The position numbers were made by a program, and so were the translations under genes. The notes under the pieces were generated by a model. The model saw only the letters and a program-made list of their open reading frames with translations, ran no database searches and had not been told where the DNA came from. A DNA stretch of 64,000 nucleotides from Spironucleus salmonicida (Eukaryota; Fornicata; Diplomonadida; Hexamitidae), in assembly GCA_000497125.2 (NCBI GenBank), contig CM035316.1, positions 1,676,001 to 1,740,000 of the forward strand. The letters are read 5' to 3'. This document shows, piece by piece, positions 1-12,628 of this stretch; positions within the stretch are counted from its first letter, which is position 1; the number at the start of each line of letters is the position of its first letter.

Positions 1-488
1 CTAAATATGTAATATCCAATACTATAGGAGCATAGTTTAAATTTGGTAAAATATTTTCTAAAATCTACTTTTAATTTTTACCTATTATGATAACTTTAGA
101 TTAAGTTATCTCTAGACAATATTAAATGTTAACATCTCCTAACGTATCATATAAAGAAACAGAAACACCATTTAAATATTATACTGATAATTCAGATATC
201 CATACCATTGGGCAATTTTTAGAGAAAATTGCTACTCGATCATTTACATTTATATGTTAAGACAAATAGAAAGATAAAGTTTATACATACTTTTCCACCT
301 CGATAAAGGACAAATATCTATAAGATTAAGTAAGCTTTGATTCTCCAGAAAGACCATTTCTTGATCCTAACATATTGTCATCTTAATAATTCGTAACCAT
401 TTGCTAAAAGGCTTACACCATAGTTAAATTAGGATTTGGTTCTTTATTGGAAATGAGTTCTAACTATGAGTGCAGAGAAAAATCATGA
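1..488 (+). CDS. Unrecognised protein, 3' part of a gene cut by the window edge
   Basis: The frame beginning at base 3 is open from the window edge to TGA at 486-488, about 161 residues with TAA/TAG read as Gln. In-frame ATGs at 87 and 126 could be internal or real starts. No domain is recognised. The 3' end is uncertain: removing a possible 19-nt GT..AG intron near 436-454 would move translation to a second frame that ends in an AAA-TGA context near 510. Translation is supported by length and composition only. Confidence 0.5.
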
Positions 489-782
489 CGCTTGGCGAAC
501 ATTTAAATGAAGTGGCAAAACCTATAAATTTTAGTAACAAATACTCTAATTTATATAATTTAATAAAATTCGTATTGATTAATAAATTTTATATTTGAAA
601 GTTTACACCAATTATTGATAATTTATGAAACTTATTTAATACTTTACATAAACTTTAAGTTATAAAAGACCGAAGATATTATATTTCTATAGCTTTATGA
701 AATTTATAATTTATGTTTTTTATTAGTTTTACTTCAAATTAATAATTATTATATATAATAAATTATGTATGAATTTCTAAAA
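489..782. other. Intergenic, AT-rich
   Basis: This is AT-rich sequence between the rightward partial gene and the leftward gene ending at 783. It is unusually long for a convergent junction in this window. A short frame from about 485 hints that the left gene may have another 3' exon here. I see no RNA gene or repeat. Confidence 0.4.
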
Positions 783-3700
783 TCATTTGAGCCTCATTGG
801 ACCATAATATATATCGCTTGTTTAATAACCTCCTGGATCAGCTTATAATAAAATCCAACTATTAAGTTCTTCCTCAAATACACGAACTGTTGGTATTCTG
901 CCTGCTTATATAGAAGAAGCTTCTTCTTCTGCTGCTCTTATCGCAGCAAAAGTTCTACTTAATACATTTCGAGCACCTTCTGTTATTTACGATTCTGTTT
1001 ATTCCTTAATAGCGTAATAGCCACAGCCAATTGCTTCTGATATAACTTTTAGCACTTACAGTCGTTATACTCTGCTTTAACTTTTATTAAAATATCCTAG
1101 TAGATTTTCCACAATATCACGACCAACTAAACAGCCAGCTGAACATCTACTGCTCATACGTAAGCAAAAAGATCCAATCCACTCTTCACCTGTTGAATAT
1201 GGGACGGTAGTCAATGGACCTAGCTCCGGGGCAGCTTATTAAGTAGGATCATGATTTGAAGATTCATCAGTGGTATAGCTGCTTATACGCTTATAAGAAT
1301 TAATACAAGTCTTTTCTAACGCAGGTTAAAAACTAGCATCAATAAAAATATCACCTTATTTGTAACTATCCTTTGTATATCTTAATTATTCGATTATAGG
1401 TTGAAATTCATCTTTTTATCTGTTAACTCTTGTACAGGTACATGATCCTCCCAAGTAGCAAAACTAACAGTCGTATAATATATGAAATTAATTTTCCACA
1501 ACCTGATGCGTATTTCTATATGCATCCCGAATTAACCAATCCAGTGAAGGACTTATTGATAAACAAGACAAAGAATGCATAGACTTGCTCAAAATTTAGT
1601 CTCCTGGACGTGCTAAGATAAGTAAAAATTCAGGATCAATATATGACATGAAAAACGTATTTTAATCGTAAGATGGGATATGAGACATAAAAAGCCCTCT
1701 AAGCGAAAATAACACACTTTCACGTAATTCTGGATAACTATCAGCCATTTACAAGAAAAATGTTATTATAATGCTAAAATCAAATCTACATATGCTGCAA
1801 TCACAATTAATAACCTATTCAGTATGGTCAAATACCTTGAGCATTATGTGGATTTTCTCATAATCTAAGCTAACACATAAAAACCCAAGTAGATAAACAA
1901 TACTTTAGCGTACATATCCAGAATTATTAATATTTTGTAAAATTGCTTTAAAAGTTTCAAAAGCTTTCAAATACACCTCCTCATTACGTGTAAATGTACT
2001 ATTATCATGCTACTAAAGCTACCAGGCTATCCCTTATAATGCACAACAACTTACTACGTTATTTTAACTTTAAACTCCATAATCCCACTCAATGAGCTAA
2101 TAAAAAATATCCATGTTTTTGATAGAAATATATCCTAAAAGTGTAGCAGTGAGTGCAAGAACTCCTTCATCCATACCTTACAAATTTCGCTTGAAATAAG
2201 TCTAGTCAAATAAGCAGTTCAGAGCAAATATCACATCTTAAAATGGAGATTCTAGTAACTAAAAATGCTCCTAGATAGCAATCTATAGAGATTTTTCTTG
2301 AAACTTAAAACTAGAATATGTAGAGAAAAATCGATAAATTCCAATAATTCCGGTTTCACGAATTCTAAAATCCTTTGAATTTAAAATTTCAAAGAGTCTT
2401 GGAAGAAGAGGCTCATAATAATACTTTGTCAGGGTAAAAGCCCTATGGATTACCGAAATATATGGAGTTTATGCATCTGAATCTGGTTTTATTTCAGAGT
2501 CTAATATGTTGACAACATGGGGGAGCTGTTACTAGTCAGATTGCATCCATCGAGACCAAGAAAGGAATGGTAGAGACATTTTAGGATCCAAACATGGCAA
2601 TACTGAGTGATTGTTGTTGATTGCACAAATATCAATCGTGCTGAACATCCTTGAAGTATCTTCCTAACCGTAAACACGAGCTTGTGATACTGATGATTTC
2701 TCAAATTTGTCAATTTTTTTGTCAATAATTTGAGCACCATCAAAGATTTATAGTTTCTGTTATATAAAATCTGCAAACATATTACTTGGAGAATAATTGG
2801 TCAGATTAAGCTTAAACTATGTTTTTTTATTGCCGCCAGATTAGTCTGTTACTTCTTATATTATAACTCTCGGGGCCTGCAGGCAATAACCTAGTTGCCC
2901 AATAATTCCAGTAAGCTGTTATGTTTTTTACTATGTATGCGTTTTAGCTGCTTAAACATTTTAAAATTAATGATGCTAATCATGGGATACATCAGGTCCT
3001 GCCCCGACTGCTTAAGTACTACACAATTATGAATTTTGCAGTTCATCTAGTGTTTGAAGAAATGCTTGTAATGTAAATTCTCCATTTTAATAGTATTCGC
3101 ATAAAATTGAGTCAGTATCTTCAGTATTATTAAAAATTGTTAAGGCAATAATTTTTGCCCGCAAGCGTAACATTTTGAGCCCAAAACCATCATCTTAATA
3201 AGGATAAGATTGATCTTAAAATAAATAATCTTCTGCAACCCAGTCATCAAAAATTGGTTACTAACCAATTTTATTGATTATCGTATTTGTTTCGATCGAA
3301 ATTTCAGATTAATTATCATTAAAATCTTTTTGGCGTTGAAGACGATCAATGTCAAGTTTCTTCTCCTAATTCATTTATGTAAGTGCCTCATCGCGCAAAA
3401 ATACTTTTGGAATATTATTAAAAACATTCAAATTCAGACTTGACCATTTCACATTTTGGACAGTTTTAGGACGCTATCGGAATCCTAATTTAAGCATTTA
3501 GTCAACCATATCAGCCGTAACTTCCCTTTACTCAAAAATTGCTGAAGACCAAAGCTGCGGCATCGATGCGTTACAAAAAACGCTGAAACTTGTTTAAGTT
3601 TAAACGAAGTCCCAACTTATTTCAGATTAGGAGAGATATTACTGATCAAGTTTGATTTTAGATAGTTCTTAGAGAATAAAACAAGATCTTTTGTTAATAA

Positions 3701-4535
3701 GAGAATTTGTTGACAAATTAAATGATACACGAGAAATAGCTTCTGCACAAATTTGGTATAATTCTAGTGTTTTTCTAGTTGTCATTTTTTCCGTATTGAT
3801 TAATGGAACTACTGCCCAACTCTAAAATGAATGAATTTCGGTAATTTGAGAATCTACTAATATATTAAGTTCTTTTTTAAGATTCAAATACTGTGAAAAT
3901 TCAGTAAAAAGTTATGCATAGTCTGTTGGTTCAAAAAGTTTAAAAGCTGTTGGCATCCATATTTTAATGTGCTTAAAATATACGCCTAAAATGTCACCAA
4001 TAGCGAAAAACCAATCATTTAATAAACATGGTTACTGAGTAGAAACTATATTGAATTTTTCAATTTTAGACTTCACAAAAACTTGGATGTTAGTTGAAAG
4101 CAGAAATGAAGGTACTGGGATAATATTGGATATATCCCCTGTAAGCCTTCTAGCATAGTTTGAATTAAAGTAAATATCTGATGAATTAGATGTTGTAAAC
4201 ACGAGTGTAATGCTCTCAAGCTGAATAGGGTGGTGTAGTTATATTTGGTAATCCCCAAATTTAGCTCTCATAGCATTTTTGGTGAACTCTTCGTTCTGTA
4301 GTTCAAAAACGGAATTTTATCTCGATTATGAGGTTACTTCAGATTTAAAAATTTAGTTTAATGGTAATTGTGCAGAGTTAATATATATCTAATGAAAATT
4401 TGTAAATTTAGACATGATGGGGATTGATGTGCTTTATAATAATATTGGTTGAATAAATCTATAAATAGCAATAATTTAAAGCTACTTTTCTCCAAACACA
4501 GGTGAAATAGATAACGTTAGAGTAACATCGGTCAT
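783..4535 (-). CDS. Large helical-repeat protein, possibly TAF2-like
   Basis: A frame of 1250 residues runs without TGA from ATG at 4535 to TGA at 783-785, with many TAA/TAG codons. A further TGA at 4566-4568 closes it upstream. The N-terminal 350 residues look beta-rich. The last 500 residues are helical with HEAT-like pairs. A segment near residue 760 has a DPKMSLPFLSW stretch that loosely recalls the DP-M-W region of TAF2, a TFIID subunit of similar length (about 1200 residues). That resemblance is weak. An alternative start is ATG at 4415. It shares a 76-bp divergent spacer with the next gene. I am confident it is a gene and unsure of its function. Confidence 0.8.
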
Positions 4536-4611
4536 AATATTTTGAAGTGGGGATAGATTATTATTTCATTATTATTTTATGATAATAGTCTTAATTTTTT
4601 GAAGCAGCAAA

Positions 4612-5232
4612 ATGATTACTCCAAATTAGTTTGAATTAGAAATGTAAGGGTTTTATGAATGCCATAAACTTGAATCATCTATCAATATCCTGCAGATTTA
4701 AAAGATACAACTTCAAGCATAAATTCCGTTTGATTTTGAAGTGGCACCTGATTTAACTAAAAGAGTACGGCGCCTTGAAGATCCAGAAGTTGAAGTAGAT
4801 TATAGTACCCTTTTAAGTAACTTTATCAAAGAAATCAAGTCGCTTTAAGCAGCTTCCATCCAATATACTGAAACTATAAGATAGATTAAAATTAACTAAA
4901 AAATTGCTCTTTAGCTTACAAACACTATTTAAGATGATTCAATGATAGCAGAATTGCATGACTAATTTAACCAGTAAATAATCTTGGTGTAGTCTATTAG
5001 CATAGCGTAAACATGCCCATAGTCAGATCAAATCCTAATGAAATCACCAAAAAAACATACAGACCGTCCATCTAACAGTCTAAGAGAAGAAGAACTGGTC
5101 GATTTTGATAAAAAGCAACTTATTCAGAAAGTACTTTTCGGCTAATCTGCTCGCTCTATGTACTCTCCAGTTAGAACAGATTCTCCACTCAGTCTACCAA
5201 TATTAGACCAAGACCAGTTCGCTTTTGAATGA
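4612..5232 (+). CDS. Coiled-coil protein, unrecognised
   Basis: A 206-residue frame runs from ATG 4612 to TGA 5230-5232 and uses TAA/TAG repeatedly. It is predicted to be mostly helical with Leu/Ile/Gln heptads in residues 10-150. A Ser/Pro-rich tail follows (RSMYSPVRTDSPLS), which looks like a phosphorylated linker. It starts after a 76-bp AT-rich divergent spacer and ends 11 bp from the stop of the opposite-strand UTP15-like gene. I do not recognise a family. Confidence 0.8.
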
Positions 5233-5243
5233 ATTAAGTAACT

Positions 5244-6614
5244 TCACATCGACCTTTAAATTTCAGCCAAATCTCCTTCCATTTAGTTCCACTCTACAGC
5301 CATTTTTACAACTTTCTACTGCCACTGCCCTACCAGGCCTTGCTCAATTCCTAAATGTTTTAGCTAGTACAAAACGGCAGCAGATAAAACACCAAATTCT
5401 TTTTAACCAAAACTGTTCATAACAAGTTTGTAAAAGTTTATTTTACTATCGTCTGCGAGATAGAAAACTGTACTTGCTAAAGCCTTTTCGTTACTAGATA
5501 CCACATCAAACAATATTTACATTACTATATTTTATTATATATATAAATCATCATTTGATAATGCAAGATCCAGAGCCTTGCCGTATGCACGGTTTTTCAT
5601 CAGAAGTTCAATGGATTGGGGAAGAATTTAAGGTTTTGGAAGTGTAATATGCTAGCTGTGTGGCTGGTTAGTTAGGTTAAACTTTTTAAGTACTTATTTG
5701 ATGATTTGTGGTGGTTATTAACCTAAAATATAGACTATTGGTTTACTGGTAGAAACCGAAAAAAATGTTTATTCACCGATTAAAAAACGAGATAAAAATA
5801 GGAGTGGATGCTTGAACCGCTCAAGTACTTTAGAACTAGTTAAATCAAGACCACATGACCTTATGCTACCATCTAAGCAAGCGAAAAATAATTCATTATT
5901 AACGTTAATGGCTTGAGAAACTCCTTTAATTATCTAACAGCTAGCTTTAATGAAATTCTATTTTATATCAGCTATTTACATTCCCAAATCAGTACAGATA
6001 AGTATTTCATTTTGACTGATATAATTGACTGATATAACTCTGCCTTTATATTCACCTACCTTTTATTCAAATTCAACAACACTTTAATGTTTTTTAGCGC
6101 TGAATTATACCTCCCTAGATTCGACATTTAACGCAATTATCTAGTTTTGGCCTAATACCACAAGTTTTTCACCTACTTGAAGACAACAGTTTAGTTCAAT
6201 TTTTAACTAAATCGCAAAAATAATTTCACCAATTGCGATATCCCAAACTGTTACATGACCTTATTTTGTTATAGCAGCTATCTTTGTTGTTCCAAGAAAA
6301 CAGAGCTAAATAGGAGCAGCAATAGTCTTAAACTGCTTCAAAACAGATTTTGTGCGGATTGCTGAAATTGAAATAGAATTAGAATGAGTAGCAGCTAGAA
6401 GTTAATTATCTGCACGGATAGTTGCTTGGATAGATGGCTATGCGAATTTAGAAACTTTCTCAGAACTGGAATGCTTCAAAGAGAGTATTTGAGAGCCAAC
6501 AATGGCATAATTAAGTAAAAGAGCAGATGGAGATAGTGATGTTGAAATTTCGTGCTTATAAGTAAAAAATTAAGTTATAGGCTCAAAATTTGAGAATTAA
6601 TATGAGGGTTGCAT
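5244..6614 (-). CDS. UTP15-like WD40 protein of the SSU processome
   Basis: This is a 456-residue protein. The first 300 residues are WD40-like blades; one reads HVTVWDIAIGEIIF. The C-terminal 150 residues form a helical domain with LLMKNRAYGKALDLALS, which resembles the UTP15 C-terminal domain (pattern F-h-KALD-AL followed by helical hairpins). UTP15 belongs to the t-UTP/UtpA subcomplex and works in nucleolar pre-18S rRNA transcription and processing. The protein is shorter and more divergent than yeast or human UTP15, so this is a family-level call. The start is the first ATG after a TATA-like spacer shared with the next gene. The stop lies 11 bp from the convergent neighbour. Confidence 0.6.
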
Positions 6615-6654
6615 TTCGAAATGAAAAAGAGAAAGGATAGCTAAATATTTTATC

Positions 6655-6672
6655 ATATATATAAATAATATT
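6655..6672. promoter_or_regulatory. TATA-like element in an 85-bp divergent spacer
   Basis: A TATATATAAATAATATT block lies between the divergent starts at 6614 and 6700. Similar blocks occur in most divergent spacers of the window, so it is a candidate core promoter element. The call is by position and recurrence only. Confidence 0.4.
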
Positions 6673-6699
6673 TACTTTTCTGTTTTCACTCCTTGATAA

Positions 6700-9498
6700 A
6701 TGCAATATTCGCTAGACACGAATCCTCCAAGTTTTCCCGGAGGCGTTACGATGGAGAACATAATACAGCTTATTCAAGATTTAAAAACAAATTTTGATCT
6801 CTCCGTTCAGCTGCTTCCTTAGGCAACTCTGACATACGCCCTTTCTGTAGAAGACCCACTAATTGCCATCTAAAACATCTAGGATTTAATCAACATTAAC
6901 ATCCCCATTGATTCGATGCGATACCTCGTCTATGCCATCGTTTTTTCGACCCCAACAATTTCAACACTCCTGCAGCCAGTGCTTTTCGCCGCATATCATG
7001 CTTATATCCTAGTGAACTTTAACGACTCAATAGACAATCTTTTTGCGCCAAAATTCGACTTCGACGGTCTCACAGAATCGGAATCGTAGGTACAAGAAAC
7101 GTCGATTTTTACGTCATTCCCAGGGTCTTTCCTAGTATCTAAATAGATTTTAGACAGGTTTCAACAGCCAATGACCATCAATTAGGCCCGTTTTGTGTTG
7201 CACTGCTTCACCAAAATTGACAGCAGCTTTTACAGCATCGCTGAAGTGCAGGAAACTGCAGTTTTCGTGCTCGCTAAACTAGCGATTTCAGACTGCGGAA
7301 TGAGCGATTTCTCGCGCGCCTGTGAAGCAGTTTTCGATCAGATTGATAGCGCGATGGCAGTAACGTAGACAGCAAATTCAATGTATGAGGCGCTCGACGC
7401 GCAGCTGCTCGAAAATTACACAAATTTCGACGTGTTTGCAGAGAACCTCATCGCGCCCAAAAGAACAAGTTTGGGAACCGATAAAATTTTCCGCATTTTA
7501 ACGAATATAATCAATATTTGCAATTTGAGCGTAAACAATATTTTCAGGCTGACTTGTTTTTTGTATGAAAGCTGCAAGGAAGAGAGCGTTTTCTCGTTCA
7601 TTAAAAAATTAAGCTTTGGATCGCCTGAAATGACTGCCGAATTCAATAATCCGTTCGTTGAGGAAGGAATTTTAGACGAGGAAATCATGGATTAAGTTGA
7701 CCGTGTCGTAAATAGCTTTTCTAACGAATTAGTTGATAAGCATATTTAGGCTGTTAATTCGTCTAAGAGGCTTAATTTTGTTTAGACATTCTTTTCTCTG
7801 CGTATTTTGACTATCAACGAACGGAAAGTCAATTTAAACATTACTGAGTATATGAAAAACAATAAATCAGATGCACTCAGTCTATATTTCTTAGCCTACG
7901 ATAAGTAATTTCTCAATGTCAAGTTCATCACTGAAGCAAATATAGAACAATATGTTATAATTTTGTCTCGCTTTCTGTTAGAAAATTATAATGAAAACTT
8001 AAACTAGCAACTTGAATAGATAATAACTCACATTTAATAAACAAATGATCCAGTTTTGATCGCGTACGGTGACTAAATTATTAAAAATTTCCTCAAGACC
8101 AATGAAGAAATCGAACTTAATCTCCAAACTTACAGAAAGCTTTTTAAACGCAACGATAATCTCGTTTTGGCGTTAGCAGATGCATTCAATACTAAATTTA
8201 ACGATGATAAACTTGTCGAATTGGCTCTAGAAACACTCCCTCATTGCGAGGAAATTGAACGCGAAATAGTGTAAAAACTAGTAAAATCTCTATTCCATTA
8301 CCTTTTATAGTTCATTAATAAGCCTGTTCAAGAAACTCCAGTTTAAGCAATTGCTGTTTTGACTGCTTTTTATTATTCTTTTGATATATCTCCAGCATTC
8401 TGTGGAGTTGTTAACTCAATGAAAGCTGATTTTGTGGATGTATTCGAAACATTAAATTAAAGTAACGTAAACGGAGCTATTTTACCTGGATTCTTGCTTA
8501 TTTTGACCTCCCTATTTGAGCTTCCAATAAATAATAGTATTGATATGCTTCTGAACCACGTCGAAAAGACACAACCTGCTGATTTTTGTAAGCAATGTAT
8601 GTACTTTTCTGCTGATTTCAACTCCTACTTGTTCGTGCATTCAGCAGGTCCTAGACTTATAATTTCTGCAGGTCCGAAAGAATAAGAAATTGCATCCGAT
8701 ATGCAATAAAAAATGTAGAAAATTCTTCATTATTACGTTCAGTCTGCTGCAAATTTGGCTGAGATTTCTATTGGAATCGTTTAAATAATTACCGAAGCTT
8801 TTTAGGATGAATTTTCAAGCATTGATGTAGTTTTCAACTGCATTGGATAATTCACACGCACGATAGGTAAATTCGATTATAAAGATTGCAAATTATACAA
8901 ATAAATGCCAATTGGTTTCGAAATTTATGCACTGGCAGTTGCAGGGTTGCTAACTTTCGAGCATGGGGCTTAGTGGTCTAGCTCGAAGTATGTTAACAAA
9001 ACTTTTATCACCCTTTTGCTTGAAGAGGCATTATAAAATACTGATTTCAGTATTCCATCACAAATTTTAAGACTAATCTTTGCAATTAAATATGTTAGAA
9101 ATTCGTTTATGGGTGAAAAATCAGCTACAAATAACTTTTACAAGTCGTTTATTTAAGTAGTTAAGTAACATATTTAGAAACCTATACATACGAATTTAGA
9201 GAAGGAGTACTAGTAACTTTAGCAATCGTGCGTGTCATTTTATATTTTTGCGCTATCTGTGCCCTCCGGCGCTAAATTTGACGTTAAAATAACAAATCCG
9301 ATTACGATTTCCATGCTCGAATTGTGCCAAAAACTCCAGTGGGAGGACTAAAACTCACTTGAAATTTCGTTTTCGGTGCTAAATTCACTTTATGAGTAGA
9401 GGAAATTGAACGGGAAAGTGCTCGGAATCGCTGAAAAATCACTTTACTTCATGGAGAAGTTCCTAGACGAAGAGGAAGAAGACAGCGAACAAGAGTGA
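6700..9498 (+). CDS. Large alpha-solenoid protein, unrecognised
   Basis: A 932-residue frame runs from ATG 6700 to TGA 9496-9498. It is almost entirely helical with HEAT/ARM-like hairpins and ends in an acidic tail (DEEEEDSEQE). Length and style recall karyopherin or other trafficking solenoids, but no signature fixes the family. Base composition is mosaic: the first kilobase and the last 250 bp are GC-rich, while the middle (about 7700-9200) is AT-rich and heavy in TAA/TAG. The stop is 6 bp from that of the opposite coiled-coil gene. Confidence 0.85.
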
Positions 9499-9504
9499 GT
9501 CTGG

Positions 9505-10533
9505 TCACTGCTGGTTGAGTATCTATTCGGTGGTCAGCAGCTCGATGTCGTTGATCGCCTGGAACTGGAAAAGTGGTTATTTGATCTAAAGAATGTCCTC
9601 CACATTACCGAATGAGCTGTTATTTTCCAACTAGCAAATCTACTGTTTAGACATTGATGCTAAAATCTGTGGTGAGCACGGCTCGAACTCTGGATCCATA
9701 GACGCCGTGATGGGGTTCTCCAACTGCTTGATTTACTGCCTTAACTCGTACGCTGTTTCCTTGTAAATACTCTAGTTCCGGGTGATCTAGAATTGGAGCT
9801 CGTATATCTGGTTCTGTAGAAAATTATTCTCCTCGATCACCTGCTTTTAGTCCGTTGTAATCGAGCTCTGGGTCTCTGCAAGCTGCTGCTGCAGAATGCT
9901 GATCTGACTTCTTAGTTGTGTGTTTTCCTCGAAAACGTGTGCAAATTCGGCCAGCGTGAAATCTTTGGACTTAACATCGATAATGCGTGCGTAGAATTCT
10001 GTCTGCTGCTCCAAAAGTTTGATTCTCTCTGTGAGGGCAGTATAATCGTTTTTGTTCGATACCTGAAGTTTTAATTTTAATAATTAATAATCAGACTTAA
10101 GTTGAGTTTTCTCTTACTCAATTGCAAGAATGTTGGACTTCAGCTAGAAAACAGTTTAATTTAGAATGTGAATTTTTTTAATATATACTAGATGATCTTA
10201 TTCCGGGATACTAAGTTTGATTATTTAATTTTTCTCTTTTAACTATCGTATGGGATCATAAATATCATCTAACAGACGATTTTAATACTGCTATATTTTT
10301 TACTTCAGGAATAAGTTAATTGAATTGGCGGAGTCCAGTTAGACTTATTAGTTATCAAACTTCGTTTACAGTTTTTTTAACTATTCGTAAAATAAAGTTT
10401 CTTGGGTTATGCTATATTATATTTTGGCTTTCAGTTACGATGATTACATTAAGTTGTTTAACGCATCCTTCCCTATAATTTTTGTTACTGCAGATAAAAA
10501 CGTCTCATATTCGTATGAAAGGTCATCGATCAT
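9505..10533 (-). CDS. Coiled-coil protein, unrecognised
   Basis: A 342-residue frame runs from ATG 10533 to TGA 9505-9507. It is a nearly continuous coiled coil, with Gln/Glu/Leu heptads such as LLEQQTEFYARIIDVK and ISILQQQLAETQ. The 3' half is clearly more GC-rich and mixes CAG with TAG/TAA, while the 5' half is AT-rich. Ciliary or cytoskeletal scaffolds often look like this, but no family can be named. It converges on the solenoid gene with a 6-bp gap and shares a 44-bp divergent spacer with the small gene at 10578. Confidence 0.85.
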
Positions 10534-10540
10534 TTTAATC

Positions 10541-10560
10541 TATAAATATATATAAATATT
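10541..10560. promoter_or_regulatory. TATA-like element in a 44-bp divergent spacer
   Basis: The block TATAAATATATATAAATATT sits between ATGs at 10533 (minus) and 10578 (plus). The spacer is so short that both promoters must share it. Confidence 0.45.
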
Positions 10561-10577
10561 GTGACTATTATTTCAAA

Positions 10578-10778
10578 ATGCAGCCAGAACACATATTGAA
10601 AATGAAATTTTACGTAAATAAGAATCACCCAAATCTTTAATTTTAAAAGATAGATTCATTTAATGAGATAGATGACAAAATATACCTCAAGGCATATTTT
10701 TCTGACTAAATTACAACAACTATATTTTCTAAAGAAAACTCTGAATTAAGAGTTGAGGCATTTCTTTTAAATGAATGA
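10578..10778 (+). CDS. Small hypothetical protein
   Basis: A 66-residue frame runs from ATG 10578 to TGA 10776-10778 with three TAA glutamines. The sequence is mixed and soluble-looking (MQPEHILKMKFYVNK...), with no known motif. It is supported by its position: it fills the space between a shared 44-bp divergent promoter and a convergent neighbour whose stop is 9 bp away. That is the spacing of the surrounding genes. Its function is unknown. Confidence 0.6.
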
Positions 10779-10787
10779 ACAGTTTAT

Positions 10788-11405
10788 TCACTAACCAGAA
10801 CACCCTTTTAAATTTGTTGTATGTTTATCCCATATTTCGAAAAACTCAACAGGATACAATTCTGCTAATGAAGATGCCTATGCAAGAATAATCTAATAGG
10901 ACTATGCATCATATTCCTAAAATTCTTATAATCTAAACCCTTTTTTCAGTATCATTTTCTTTAGTTCTAGAGCCTACATTTTATATGTCCTATTTCCTCT
11001 AATACTAAACACAAATAAACTAGGCCTTGCTTCTGAAAGCATAATACAATCCGCAATATTACTAAGAGTTTTTAATTCTGTCTATTTTGGGCGAATGCTT
11101 GTATTAAGGGTGTATATGGTATTATAAATGTCATCAATAACTTTCATCACAAATGTTATGCTATCTATGTTATCTTCATGGAAAAATAATAAAGCTGAAA
11201 GAGGTGCTATTTTAATTACTTCATGACGGCTAAATTTTGTCTACAGATTAAATAGTTTAACATTAAGGTGCCTCCCTTTATCTTCTCCATTAAGTGTTAG
11301 ATATTTAGCTGAGGTTGTCTTTGTGTCAAAATTAATATACTAATTAATATATTAGTAAAATTCATTAATACCTGAATTTTCTTGGCCTAGTAATATGAAA
11401 GTCAT
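10788..11405 (-). CDS. Hypothetical protein with a weak small-GTPase look
   Basis: A 205-residue frame runs from ATG 11405 to TGA 10788-10790. It opens with MTFILLGQENSGINEF, which resembles a degenerate P-loop (G-x4-G with the Lys-Ser/Thr replaced). The beta strands and helices that follow are spaced like a Ras-fold protein, but no DxxG or NKxD is present. It could be a GTP-binding-dead Rab-like or dynein-associated protein, which is an inference. It is convergent with the small gene at 10578 (9-bp gap). About 210 bp of AT-rich spacer lies upstream. Confidence 0.7.
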
Positions 11406-11615
11406 ATTATATTAAAAATTTGTTGCCTTTTATGTCTCTTTCTTGGCATCTAAAGTTAGAATATAATCTAAAACTTACGGTTTTATTTACTACATTTTAC
11501 TTATTAATAATAAAAATATTATATAAAATAGTATTAATTAATAAAAACTAAAATAAATATTTCATTTGGAATCATAACTAAAATTATAAGATTTTATGAT
11601 ATAGTAAGTTAAATT

Positions 11616-12506
11616 TCACATATATTTTATTATATATTCAGGTAAGTTGTGCTTTAACTATGTTAAATATATACTCCATTAGAAAGCTTAAAATTGCGCA
11701 TCTTCTAAATCCATTAACTCAAACCTTGGTATAAAAAATCCTAATAATGCTCGTTACCAACCAAAGCTTAAATAATTGAAATAAATATTTGAATTAAATT
11801 TATCAATAAGTTCAATTTATACCTCATCTAAAAAGTTATTAGCTCTAAGAATATTAGATTTTGCTAGACTTTTTAGGTCATGGTCTGTTTTTAAGTATAA
11901 TTTTGTAGTTAAATTATTTTTGAGTAAAAAATTATGATACTAAATCATATTAACACTAAAACCAATTCCAAAAAATGAAAAATATTACAAATATGGACAG
12001 GTAATGAATATTTACAAATGAGTATTTATTATACTTATTTTTAGAAGATAAGTCGCCAATATAAAACTTGAAATAAAAAATAAAATTTATACTCTTAAAA
12101 TTATTAAAAATAGTAAATAATTTCTAGCACCTATATCACATGAAAGATACGAACAATGATGATCAAACATAAAAATACAGCTATTACATGCACCACAATG
12201 AGTAGTAAATGTAGGTAAAATAATTTAGCATGTTTAACAATACTACGATTAAAACTAGGTGTAATCTGAATATTGGAATAATTTTTAAAGCTTATATTCT
12301 CTGCTTCTTATTATAGGTTTACGTAATCTACCTGGATCTCTAAAAGAAATACAAATTGCTAAAAATATAAATAATACTCCTGTAACTATTGATATTAAAG
12401 ATAAAACGTGAACTATACTATAAACCTATGTCAGATATAAGAAATACTAAATTATTACTAGTATAAAAGACAAAACTGCTAATATGATAGATAGTCCTAT
12501 CTTCAT
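11616..12506 (-). CDS. DHHC palmitoyltransferase, divergent
   Basis: This is a 296-residue S-acyltransferase that transfers palmitate to protein cysteines at membranes. Two N-terminal TM helices (residues 4-26 and 33-54) precede a DPG motif at 57-59. The DHHC cysteine-rich domain has CxxC at 90-93, HCxxCxxC at 103-110 and DHHC at 115-118. Two more TM segments follow at about 128-152 and 165-185. The usual Pro-Trp after DHHC is replaced by Ser-Tyr, and the TTxE motif is only TTK. It differs markedly from the second DHHC gene at 50723. One catalytic-domain residue is a TAA glutamine inside CQTC. Confidence 0.9.
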
Positions 12507-12628
12507 CAATTCTAGTAAATTTATTATTATTATATAAATATATTAAATAATAAATTAAATAGAAAATGTATGGTTAACTATAAAAATTTAAATAACTTTA
12601 AGATATTTCACTTAGAGAAATTTAGAAT

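Noticed and set aside
5225-5422. Ser/Pro-rich plus-strand frame starting at TTG
   Set aside because: It overlaps two supported genes in other frames and has no ATG start.
5561-5701. Small plus-strand gene after a TATA-like block
   Set aside because: It lies wholly inside the UTP15-like gene on the minus strand, whose frame is continuous and has family signatures.
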